Below are positions 1 to 6,046 of a stretch of 7,629 bases of DNA, one piece after another (positions within the stretch are counted from its first letter, which is position 1; the number at the start of each line of letters is the position of its first letter). The translations under genes were made by a program, and so were the position numbers. This DNA comes from Flavobacteriaceae bacterium (lineage in GTDB: Bacteria; Bacteroidota; Bacteroidia; Flavobacteriales; Weeksellaceae). The notes below the pieces were generated by a model that saw only the letters and a program-made list of their open reading frames with translations, had not been told where the DNA came from and made no database searches. The stretch lies in NCBI GenBank assembly GCA_031289875.1, contig JAITOO010000151.1, positions 1 through 7,629 of the forward strand. Direction: 5' to 3'.

Positions 1-1
1 A

Positions 2-109
2 AGATTTAAGAGAAAAACAAAATGTTACAGTAAGGCTGATTATATGATAGTAATTTCACTAAATTTGCTTTTTATGAAATTAAATAATGAAATATCTATA
101 CTAAATTAA
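2..109 (+). CDS. IS1-like transposase, C-terminal end (partial)
   Basis: An open frame enters from the left edge and stops with TAA at 107-109, giving 35 visible codons. It contains RFKRKTKCYSKA, which aligns by eye with the RLGRKSLSFSKS stretch near the C-terminus of Escherichia coli IS1 InsB. It is followed by a hydrophobic and Asn/Leu-rich tail, as expected for the final helix of that family. The catalytic residues would lie outside the window, so whether the element is intact cannot be judged. The terminal inverted repeat should fall between the stop and about base 131. The other strand of 100-124 begins GATGAAGGC, which is loosely IS1-end-like, but I cannot fix the boundary. The assignment rests on a short alignment recalled from memory; a chance open frame is the alternative. 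Confidence 0.58.
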   Translation, partial: RFKRKTKCYSKADYMIVISLNLLFMKLNNEISILN

Positions 110-133
110 CAATGCCTTCATCTAATCAACCAA

Positions 134-547
134 TTAACGGCTACATTTGTCGCATAGTCCGTGCGCAGTGATATTTAGTTCTTTTAAACGGAAATAGTTG
201 GGAAGTTGAATTTTTGGGATTTTCGTTTTGGGCAGGCAGAAAGTTTTTTTGCAGGAAGTGCAGTAAAAATGCAGGTGGCTGTCCAAATGGTGGTTTTCGG
301 AACAGTCATCAGTGCAAAGAGCGTAAGAAGTGGCGTTGTTTCCGGCTTTAATACTGTGAAGCAAGCCTTTACGTTCAAAAACTTTCAGTGTGCGAAACAA
401 AGTTGTTCGGTCGGAATGGTCAAAATCTTTTTCCAAATCAAAAAGAGAAACCGCCGAATCCTGTTTCAGGAAATAATCTAACACTAACAGCCGCATTGCG
501 GTCGGGTTAATATCTTTTTCAATTAATATTTTTTCTAAATTCATCAT
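134..547 (-). CDS. Fur-family metal-dependent transcriptional repressor (Fur or Zur type)
   Basis: This is a 137-residue protein, normal for the Fur family, which represses metal-uptake genes when metal is bound. The N-terminal winged helix covers about residues 1-80, with the recognition-helix signature DRTTLFRTLKVFERKGLLH at 46-64. The C-terminal dimerisation half has HLHFYC at 91-96. A structural zinc site is visible as C96-x-x-C99 plus C132-x-x-C135. Extra potential ligands C78, C82, H86, H87 and C104 resemble the additional site of Zur-like members, so zinc sensing is plausible but unproven. The frame opens two codons earlier at a TTG (551-553), but ATG at 545-547 is the first normal start; ATG at 542-544 is also possible. 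It lies 84 bp downstream of argS on the same strand. A TAAATTTG match at 602-609 (minus strand) could be its own -7 element, though no good -33 is seen. Confidence 0.9.
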   Translation of the reverse strand: MMNLEKILIEKDINPTAMRLLVLDYFLKQDSAVSLFDLEKDFDHSDRTTLFRTLKVFERKGLLHSIKAGNNATSYALCTDDCSENHHLDSHLHFYCTSCKKTFCLPKTKIPKIQLPNYFRLKELNITAHGLCDKCSR

Positions 548-548
548 T

Positions 549-562
549 TTCAATTAATTGAA
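549..562. promoter_or_regulatory. 14-bp perfect palindrome at the start of the Fur-family gene
   Basis: TTCAATTAATTGAA reads identically on both strands. It sits 1 bp upstream of the repressor's ATG and overlaps the discarded TTG codon. Fur-family repressors bind A+T-rich inverted repeats and often regulate themselves, so an autoregulatory operator is a reasonable guess. It does not match the classical 19-bp Fur box closely, and palindromes of this composition arise readily in A+T-rich spacers. Confidence 0.33.
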
Positions 563-631
563 CGATTAAATAACTGCATTATTTTGTCATTTATTGAATT
601 TCAAATTTACGAATTTCTCATCTACCTATCG

Positions 632-2395
632 CTACATTCTCTCCGGAGCGCCGATTCCCAACAGTTTCAAGGCATTTTCCACCACGTTTGCCGTCCATTG
701 GGCAAGCGCCAAACGGCTTTGCTTCTCGCTTTCAGAGTCGGCGTTGAGAATAGAATAGTTTTGATAGAAATAATTAAATGCTTTCACCACGTCATAGACA
801 TAATTTGCTGTCAAAGCGGGATTTAGCGTTGCGGCAGATTTTTCAATGATTTCCGAAAAAGACGACAGTAGAATGATAAGTTTTTTTTCCGCCGGATTAA
901 GTTCTTTATTCTCAAATTGATGGATTTCATTTCCTGCTTTTCTCAAAATAGATTGAATCCGAGCATAAGTATATTGCACAAAAGGTCCCGTATTTCCATT
1001 AAAATCAATACTTTCCTTCGGATTAAAAAGAATGCGTTTCTTGGGATCAACTTTCAAAATATAATATTTTAATGCTCCCAATCCAATGATTTTGTTGATA
1101 TTAGCTTTCTCTTCATCAGTATAGCCGTCCAATTTTCCTAAATCTTTGGAAATTTCTATTGCAGTCGCAACCATTTCCTGCATCAGGTCGTCGGCATCAA
1201 CCACCGTTCCCTCTCGAGATTTCATCTTGCCGTCGGGCAAATCAACCATTCCGTAGGACAGATGATGAAGTTTGTCTGCCCACGCATACCCCAACTTCTT
1301 CAAAACCAAAAACAAAACCTGAAAATGATAATCCTGTTCATTACCTACGGTATAAATCAGTTCGTTCAAATCGTACTTTTGGACACGCTCGACAGCCGTT
1401 CCCAAATCCTGTGTCATGTAAACCGAAGTGCCGTCGCTTCTCAGCAGCAATTTTTGGTCTAACCCCTCCTCAGTCAAATCCGCCCAAACCGAGCCGTCTT
1501 CTTTTTGAAACAAAACGCCTTTTTTCCGTCCGTCTTCAACGATGTTTTTTCCCAACAAATAGGTATTGCTCTCATACTGAACAACATCGAAATGTACGCC
1601 AAGATTTTCATAAGTTTCGTCAAAACCTGCATAGACCCAGCTGTTCATTTTTGCCCAAAGCGAGCGGATTTCCTCGTCGCCTCCCTCCCATTTTTTGAGC
1701 ATTTCCTGCGCTTCAAGCAGAATCGGAGCTTTCTTTTTGGCTTCGTCTTTTTCCATACCCGAAGCGGCGAGGTCTGCCATCTGTTTTTGATATTCTTTGT
1801 CAAACAGGACATAATATTTCCCGACTAAATGGTCTCCCTTAACATGCAATGATTCAGGCGTTTCACCGTTTCCGAATTTTTGCCATGCCCGCATGGATTT
1901 GCAGATGTGGATGCCTCTGTCATTCACAATTTGAGCCATAACAACCTCATTTCCTGCGGCTTTCAGAATATTGCTGATGGAGAAACCGAGCAAAATATTG
2001 CGGATATGCCCCAAATGCAAAGGTTTGTTGGTATTGGGCGAGGCATATTCCACCATTATTTTCGATTTTTTTTCAGTAGAAAAGCCGTAATTTTTATCAG
2101 AAAAATGCGTCTTCAGCGTTTGTACGAAAATTTCGTCCCGAAGGGAAAGATTTAAAAATCCTTTGACTACATTAAATTTTGTAATTTCCTCTTTATCAAG
2201 TAGATAGTTCCCAATTTTTTCGGCAATTTCTTCAGGTTTCCGTTTCAACTCTTTGACCAACGGAAAAACAACCAACGTATAATCGCCCTCAAACTCATCT
2301 TTGGTCGGCTGAATTTCAATTTGAGACAACTGTATGTTAAACACAGACTCCACCGCCTGTGTGCATAATTCTTTTACTATTGATTTTGAATTCAT
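632..2395 (-). CDS. argS: Arginyl-tRNA synthetase
   Basis: This class I enzyme attaches arginine to tRNA(Arg) in the cytoplasm using ATP. At 587 residues it has the usual bacterial length. The order is an N-terminal Add-1-type tRNA-binding domain (about 1-85), a Rossmann catalytic core with the HIGH motif as HLGH (127-130) in the context SPNTNKPLHLGHIRN, the KMSKS-equivalent loop GKMKSREGTVV (389-399), and a C-terminal DALR anticodon-binding domain (about 465-587) with GPFVQYTYARIQSILRK and the typical ending. The frame is open 20 codons further upstream to 2455. I chose ATG 2395 because the extension has no family counterpart and overlaps a promoter-like sequence (2408-2440). It is followed on the same strand by the Fur-family gene and is divergent from the secreted-protein unit. 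Confidence 0.97.
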   Translation of the reverse strand: MNSKSIVKELCTQAVESVFNIQLSQIEIQPTKDEFEGDYTLVVFPLVKELKRKPEEIAEKIGNYLLDKEEITKFNVVKGFLNLSLRDEIFVQTLKTHFSDKNYGFSTEKKSKIMVEYASPNTNKPLHLGHIRNILLGFSISNILKAAGNEVVMAQIVNDRGIHICKSMRAWQKFGNGETPESLHVKGDHLVGKYYVLFDKEYQKQMADLAASGMEKDEAKKKAPILLEAQEMLKKWEGGDEEIRSLWAKMNSWVYAGFDETYENLGVHFDVVQYESNTYLLGKNIVEDGRKKGVLFQKEDGSVWADLTEEGLDQKLLLRSDGTSVYMTQDLGTAVERVQKYDLNELIYTVGNEQDYHFQVLFLVLKKLGYAWADKLHHLSYGMVDLPDGKMKSREGTVVDADDLMQEMVATAIEISKDLGKLDGYTDEEKANINKIIGLGALKYYILKVDPKKRILFNPKESIDFNGNTGPFVQYTYARIQSILRKAGNEIHQFENKELNPAEKKLIILLSSFSEIIEKSAATLNPALTANYVYDVVKAFNYFYQNYSILNADSESEKQSRLALAQWTANVVENALKLLGIGAPERM

Positions 2396-2407
2396 CTCGC
2401 AAAAATA

Positions 2408-2440
2408 CAAAATTAATGTGCAAATTGGTAAATCAGCAAA
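2408..2440 (-). promoter_or_regulatory. Candidate argS promoter (Bacteroidota type)
   Basis: On the minus strand, TTTG (2440-2437) is followed after 21 bp by TAATTTTG (2415-2408), matching the Bacteroidota -33/-7 pattern TTTG and TAnnTTTG. The -7 box lies 12 bp before the chosen argS ATG. A second overlapping -7-like match, TATTTTTG, is at 2407-2400. The placement argues against translation starting at 2455. Confidence 0.45.
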
Positions 2441-2467
2441 TGTGCCAATATTCAAATTAAAAATTCT

Positions 2468-2475
2468 TATCTTTG
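2468..2475 (+). promoter_or_regulatory. Candidate -7 box for the secreted-protein unit
   Basis: TATCTTTG matches TAnnTTTG and ends 4 bp before the ATG at 2480. Transcription would then begin at or next to the start codon, making a leaderless or nearly leaderless mRNA. No convincing TTTG or TTG is found 17-23 bp upstream; TGTG at 2441-2444 is the nearest, with a 23-bp gap. The call is therefore tentative. Confidence 0.33.
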
Positions 2476-2479
2476 AAGC

Positions 2480-2971
2480 ATGAAATTATTTTTTATAACC
2501 TTCAGTATTTTTGCCCTTGCGGGAATAACGGAAGCGCAAGTTAAAGATTCTCTTTTGAGAGGTCAAACACCTGTGTATCAAAATAAAAACGACGCCTGCC
2601 TGAATTTTTCCGGCGGAACATTCCGAAATGTGAGCGACAATAATAATTTGAGTTCGATTATTATCAGGAAAGGAAACAACCAAGTAGAAATCACCGACGG
2701 AGAGCGGGTTTACAAGACTATTCGATGGGTGGACGATTGCAGTTACAACCTGTTTTTTGACAAAAAAGATACCCGAAAAGATCCTTTGCTGAAAAAATTC
2801 AACAAAAACAGAGGATTGTTCGTTACGCCAACCCAAGTTATTGATAATACACTGTATTATAAATCTCAATATTTCGACGGCAAAAAAAATGTCATCATTT
2901 CAGGAAAATTGGTAAAACTCAGTTCCTCCACCGATTTTAACCAGCCTGCTTCAAATTTTGAAACGAAATGA
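2480..2971 (+). CDS. Secreted protein of unknown function
   Basis: The protein has 163 residues. It begins with a Sec signal peptide: Lys2, a hydrophobic stretch over about 3-16, and a likely signal peptidase I site after TEA at 17-19. There is no lipobox cysteine, so the mature protein should be soluble in the periplasm or secreted. The mature part has C40-x-x-F-x-x-G-x-F (40-48) and IRWVDDCSYNLFF (81-93), leaving two cysteines (C40, C87) that could form a disulfide. This spacing recalls a group of small Flavobacteriia secreted proteins often mislabelled 'DNA topoisomerase IV'; nothing here resembles a topoisomerase. No catalytic motif is visible. Its last four bases form an ATGA overlap with the next gene, so the two are probably translated together. 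Confidence 0.82.
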   Translation: MKLFFITFSIFALAGITEAQVKDSLLRGQTPVYQNKNDACLNFSGGTFRNVSDNNNLSSIIIRKGNNQVEITDGERVYKTIRWVDDCSYNLFFDKKDTRKDPLLKKFNKNRGLFVTPTQVIDNTLYYKSQYFDGKKNVIISGKLVKLSSSTDFNQPASNFETK

Positions 2972-3483
2972 TACAGTTAAAAATCAACCTTTCGGAAGAC
3001 GATTATGTCCATTTTTTGATGGATCAGACTAAAAAAAATCCGCAGTTGCAAAAAAATCAAAAGCGGGGAAAATATCTTTTTTTTACAATGTTTTTAGCCT
3101 TAGCGGCTACTTTTTTCTTCCTTAAAAACTATACCTTAGTTATATATTTTGTTGTTTTTGGAATTTTATTTCTTTTTTTGTATCCCTTGTATATGAGGTG
3201 GTTTTACCGAAATTATTACAAAAAGAACGTTATCAAACAGTTGAAAGATACCGACAAGAGCGAAAGCTTCTGGACGCTGGGAGACCGCCAAATTACCGAA
3301 AAACGCAACAGTAATGAAGCAACCATACAAACCGCAGACATTCAGAATGTTGAGGAAATAGAAAAATATTTTTACATTCATCTGAAATCCGGCACAACGT
3401 TGATTTTTCCTAAAAATCAGTTGGAAAATATTGATGAAGTGAGGGAATATTTTAATGAAATGGAAAATAAAACAGTTAATTGA
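2968..3483 (+). CDS. Two-helix membrane protein with YcxB-like C-terminal domain
   Basis: The protein has 171 residues. After a short polar N-terminus (1-34) come two adjacent hydrophobic helices (about 36-52 and 55-75), closed by a basic stretch (R77, R81, K85, K86) that favours cytoplasmic placement of what follows. Residues 100-165 form a soluble beta-rich region (FWTLGDRQITEKRN... YFYIHLKSGTTLIFPKNQL... EVREYF). This matches the layout of the YcxB-like family, whose function is unknown. The start codon overlaps the stop of the upstream secreted protein (ATGA), implying translational coupling and perhaps a joint envelope role. The family assignment is from pattern recognition. Confidence 0.8.
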   Translation: MIQLKINLSEDDYVHFLMDQTKKNPQLQKNQKRGKYLFFTMFLALAATFFFLKNYTLVIYFVVFGILFLFLYPLYMRWFYRNYYKKNVIKQLKDTDKSESFWTLGDRQITEKRNSNEATIQTADIQNVEEIEKYFYIHLKSGTTLIFPKNQLENIDEVREYFNEMENKTVN

Positions 3484-3515
3484 TTGAATTATTGAGTGTT
3501 GAAATATTTGCTGAT

Positions 3516-4460
3516 TTACTGATTTTCACATTTTCCATTAGTTTGGCAACTTTCGATATTTCTTTTCAGTCCTGAAAATTTGGTGCGTTTTACCGCAGAA
3601 TTTTTAAAAATTTTCCGAAAAGCCGTCTCGTCCAATTCGTCCCAATCATTTCTATCATAATGAATTATTTCCTCTTTCGGTTGAAACCTCCATTCGGAAT
3701 GAGGCAGGGAAAACCTGTTCCAAGGACACACGTCCTGGCACACATCGCAACCGAAAATCCAATCCTGCATTTTTCCTTCAAACTCCTTTCCTGCTGCGCC
3801 TTTTAACTCAATCGTCAAATAAGAAATACATCGATTGGAATCTATAACTTGCGGAGCGGCAATGGCTTGCGTAGGACAAGCATCAAGGCAGCGCGTGCAA
3901 GTTCCGCAATGGTCGGTCGTAAAAGGCTCATCGTAAACAAGTTCCAAATCGCAAACGATTTCCGCCAGAAAGAAAAACGAACCTTTTTGCTTGGAAATCA
4001 GTAGAGAATTTTTGCCAATCCAGCCCAAACCTGCTTTCTGCGCCCAAACCCGCTCCATAATCGGGGCGGAATCCGTGAAAATGCGGTACGCAAAGGCTCC
4101 TGCTTTCTCTTGAATTTCACAAACTAACTGCTGCAATTTTTCTTTGATAACGATATGATAATCATCTCCGTAAGCATATTTAGCAATATGATAAGAATCT
4201 GTATTCTGCTGTTTATCAGGAAAATAATTACACAAAAAACAAATCACCGATTTTGCTCCGTCCACGAGCAAAGACGGATTGAGCCTTACTTCAAAATGCC
4301 TTTCCAAATAGGACATCTCGCCTTGATAACCTTTTCTGAACCAACTTTCCAACTTGGGCGCTTCTTCCGCCAGATATTCTGATTTGGCAACTCGGCAGTC
4401 CGAAAAAGATAACTCTTTGGCTTTCTGCTTAATAAATTGTGTGAGTTGTTGTCGGGTCAA
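3516..4460 (-). CDS. queG: Epoxyqueuosine reductase
   Basis: QueG performs the last step of queuosine synthesis, reducing epoxyqueuosine to queuosine at tRNA position 34 using cobalamin and two [4Fe-4S] clusters. At 314 residues it is close to the short bacterial form. It has the N-terminal cobalamin-binding domain, with DSAPIMER at 130-137 containing the expected catalytic aspartate D130. The ferredoxin-like cluster motif C185-x-x-C188-x-x-C191-x-x-x-C195-P and the second set C211, C238-x-x-C241-x-x-x-C245-P are complete, as is the KRTKFSGLKRN tail. The start is odd: the frame stops at 4485-4487 and contains no ATG before the conserved N-terminal region, so TTG at 4458-4460 is the best start. 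An ATG one frame away (4475-4477) reads only six codons. The gene converges with the YcxB-like gene. Confidence 0.95.
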   Translation of the reverse strand: MTRQQLTQFIKQKAKELSFSDCRVAKSEYLAEEAPKLESWFRKGYQGEMSYLERHFEVRLNPSLLVDGAKSVICFLCNYFPDKQQNTDSYHIAKYAYGDDYHIVIKEKLQQLVCEIQEKAGAFAYRIFTDSAPIMERVWAQKAGLGWIGKNSLLISKQKGSFFFLAEIVCDLELVYDEPFTTDHCGTCTRCLDACPTQAIAAPQVIDSNRCISYLTIELKGAAGKEFEGKMQDWIFGCDVCQDVCPWNRFSLPHSEWRFQPKEEIIHYDRNDWDELDETAFRKIFKNSAVKRTKFSGLKRNIESCQTNGKCENQ

Positions 4461-4473
4461 AGTTGATTTGTTT

Positions 4474-4599
4474 TCATCGATTTTTCAAATTGGATTTTAA
4501 CTCTTCTTTTTGACATTTTTCAAAACGAACTATTATATTTTCATCTTGAAAATTTATCAAATATTCTATACTATGTAAATTTCTTATCCGAATATTCAT
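4474..4599 (-). CDS. Small ORF (41 codons) upstream of queG, function unknown
   Basis: This minus-strand frame runs from ATG 4599-4597 to TGA 4476-4474, with a charged, Asn/Lys/Glu/Ile-rich product of 41 residues ending ELKSNLKNR. It has no signal peptide, no membrane segment, and only one cysteine (residue 29). A TAATTTTG -7-like box lies 16 bp upstream of its ATG. Its stop overlaps the ATG at 4477-4475 in an ATGA arrangement, as in the two coupled pairs elsewhere in this window, but that ATG is one frame off queG. It could be a small protein, a leader peptide for queG, or a chance frame in A+T-rich DNA. I recognise no family. Confidence 0.33.
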   Translation of the reverse strand: MNIRIRNLHSIEYLINFQDENIIVRFEKCQKEELKSNLKNR

Positions 4600-4615
4600 A
4601 ACTGAAATATCAAGC

Positions 4616-4623
4616 CAAAATTA
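4616..4623 (-). promoter_or_regulatory. Candidate -7 box for the queG transcript
   Basis: On the minus strand, TAATTTTG matches TAnnTTTG and is identical to the -7 box proposed for argS. It would start transcription near 4609-4612, about 10-13 bases before the small ORF and about 150 bases before queG. No TTG is visible at the right distance for a -33 element. Confidence 0.28.
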
Positions 4624-4648
4624 CAAAAATTTTAAACAGTTTCATGAA

Positions 4649-4677
4649 TTTGACAAAATATAAAATCACTATATTTG
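4649..4677 (+). promoter_or_regulatory. Candidate prmA-clpS promoter (Bacteroidota type)
   Basis: TTTG (4649-4652) is followed after 17 bp by TATATTTG (4670-4677), an excellent match to the TTTG, N17-23, TAnnTTTG pattern. Transcription should start around 4681-4685, giving a leader of about 10-14 bases before ATG 4695. Because the promoter lies inside the possible upstream extension (ATG 4644), that earlier start is unlikely to be used. Confidence 0.6.
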
Positions 4678-4694
4678 AACAATTTTTAATTAAA

Positions 4695-5522
4695 ATGAAA
4701 TACACGGAATATCAATTTGTTATAACTCCCATTGAGCCTTGGCGGGACATTTTGGTCGCCTATCTGGCAGAATTTCCTTTTGAAAGCTTTGTAGAGACCG
4801 AAAATGGTTTGCTCGCCTACATCCAAACAGTGGAAGATGACGAAAATCTGGTCAGAGAAATGCCGATTTTATCTTCCAACGAAGTAGAAATCAACTATAA
4901 ACGCCAAGCCTCTCCTGATATAAACTGGAATGAAGAATGGGAAAAAAATTTCACGCCTATTAATGTTGAAAACCAAATCTATCTACATGCTCAATTCCAC
5001 CCAAAACGCAACGACATTCCGCACCAAATCATCATTGAGCCGAAAATGTCTTTTGGAACGGGACATCACGAAACCACCTACAACATGCTCCGAGCCATGC
5101 TGACCCTGAATTTTGCCGACAAAGACGTGCTGGACATGGGGGCGGGAACTGCCGTACTGGCAATTTTCGCCAAGCAGCAGGGCGCACACTACGTGGAAGC
5201 TATCGACATTGACGAGTGGTCGTATGACAACGCAATGGAAAACGCCCGAAAAAACCAAGTGGAAATCACTGTGAAACAGGGAGATGCAAGTCTTCTCGGC
5301 AGTCATTCTTTCGATATAATTCTTGCTAACATCAACAAAAACATACTGTTACAGGACATCAAACATTACGTCAAAAACCTGAATCCAAACGGGCAACTAC
5401 TGCTCAGCGGAATTTATGAACACGATTTTGATGACATTATTTCAGAATCCACTCTATATGGCTTGAAATTTGTGCAAAAATGGTCAAAAAACGATTGGAT
5501 TTCAATTTTATTGCAATTATGA
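4695..5522 (+). CDS. prmA: Ribosomal protein L11 methyltransferase
   Basis: PrmA transfers methyl groups from S-adenosylmethionine to ribosomal protein L11. The protein has 275 residues, typical of Bacteroidota PrmA. An N-terminal substrate-recognition domain (about 1-65) precedes a Rossmann methyltransferase fold. Visible motifs are PKMSFGTGHHETT (117-129, a family signature), SAM motif I VLDMGAGTAVLAIFA (145-159), the acidic ribose-binding region AIDIDE (169-174), and LANINKN (210-216). The frame is open upstream to ATG 4644, but the first 17 codons there overlap the promoter and lack family similarity, so ATG 4695 is chosen. The stop codon overlaps the clpS start (ATGA), implying co-translation. 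Confidence 0.96.
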   Translation: MKYTEYQFVITPIEPWRDILVAYLAEFPFESFVETENGLLAYIQTVEDDENLVREMPILSSNEVEINYKRQASPDINWNEEWEKNFTPINVENQIYLHAQFHPKRNDIPHQIIIEPKMSFGTGHHETTYNMLRAMLTLNFADKDVLDMGAGTAVLAIFAKQQGAHYVEAIDIDEWSYDNAMENARKNQVEITVKQGDASLLGSHSFDIILANINKNILLQDIKHYVKNLNPNGQLLLSGIYEHDFDDIISESTLYGLKFVQKWSKNDWISILLQL

Positions 5523-5806
5523 ATTACTCCAACAACCCGCAACGAAAAGAACAACAAAACGTTGAAACGCTTTTGGAAGAAGAACCTCAGCACGTGATTC
5601 TTCTGCACAACGACGACGTTCACACCTTTGATTTTGTCATTGATTGCCTGATAGAAATTTGTGGACACACACCCGAACAGGCGGAACAATGTACGTATTT
5701 AGTGCATTTCAAAGGAAAATGCGAGGTAAAAACAGGCAGTTGGGAAGAACTCATTCCTATAAACAACATACTGCTGCACAGAGGTTTGTCTTCTGAGATT
5801 GTGTGA
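5519..5806 (+). CDS. clpS: ATP-dependent Clp protease adaptor protein ClpS
   Basis: ClpS binds proteins with bulky hydrophobic N-terminal residues and delivers them to a Clp AAA+ unfoldase for degradation (the bacterial N-end rule). The 95-residue protein has a flexible N-terminal tail (about 1-22) followed by the conserved core. HVILLHNDDVHTFDFVI (25-41) carries the substrate-pocket N31-D32-D33, and YLVHFKGKC (60-68) carries the conserved H63. The open frame extends upstream to ATG 5480 inside prmA, but ATG 5519, in an ATGA overlap with the prmA stop, gives the normal length and is the better start. No Clp ATPase or protease gene is in the window. Expression is likely driven by the prmA promoter. 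Confidence 0.94.
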   Translation: MNYSNNPQRKEQQNVETLLEEEPQHVILLHNDDVHTFDFVIDCLIEICGHTPEQAEQCTYLVHFKGKCEVKTGSWEELIPINNILLHRGLSSEIV

Positions 5807-5974
5807 TTTGAATAATTGTGCACAAAACTTATTGCATGGAAATCAAATTCTTTCGCCCGTTTTTTCGCAGGATTTTCATTTTTCCCCTCCCCCATGGCAA
5901 ACGCATGAAAAAACGATATATATATAATGAGGAAAAAAGTTTATATATTTGAATATTAGCCTAAATTTCACTAA

Positions 5975-6044
5975 AAATATTTTGTTTGTAATGAAAATAA
6001 ATTGTATTTTTGCGAAATATTTTGAACGTAATGAAAATAAGTTG
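5975..6044 (+). repeat. Two-copy 30-bp direct repeat with 40-bp period in the ATPase promoter and leader
   Basis: Copy 1 (5975-6004) and copy 2 (6015-6044) match at 26 of 30 positions. Both read AAATATTTTG, then three variable bases, then GTAATGAAAATAA, one variable base and TTG. Copy 1 overlaps the -33 to -10 region of the proposed promoter; copy 2 lies in the proposed 5' leader and ends 2 bp before the ATPase ATG. Tandem operator sites, a translational control element, or a simple duplication are all possible. I know of no named family it matches. Confidence 0.75.
5981..6012 (+). promoter_or_regulatory. Candidate promoter of the AAA_14/DUF4143 ATPase
   Basis: TTTG (5981-5984), 20 bp, then TATTTTTG (6005-6012) fits the Bacteroidota promoter pattern. 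The expected start of transcription is about 6016-6019, giving a leader of roughly 30 bases made up almost entirely of repeat copy 2. Another -7-like match, TATATTTG at 5944-5951, has no good -33 partner but could give a longer leader. Confidence 0.5.
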
Positions 6045-6046
6045 CA

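Noticed and set aside
1159..1698. 179-codon frame antisense to argS
   Set aside because: It lies wholly inside the argS catalytic core; its Pro/Arg/Phe-rich product is typical of an antisense shadow.
2396..2455. Longer N-terminus for argS
   Set aside because: The 20 extra codons overlap the promoter match and do not resemble the family N-terminus.
4644..4694. Longer N-terminus for prmA
   Set aside because: It overlaps a strong TTTG-N17-TATATTTG promoter match; ATG 4695 gives the normal family length.
5816..5825. TTGTGCACAA palindrome after clpS as a terminator
   Set aside because: The arms are only 5 bp with no loop and no T-run follows, so it cannot form an effective terminator hairpin.
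5836..5952. 38-codon plus-strand ORF between clpS and the ATPase
   Set aside because: The product is extremely basic and aromatic with a low-complexity tail over an AT dinucleotide run; no promoter or coupling evidence.
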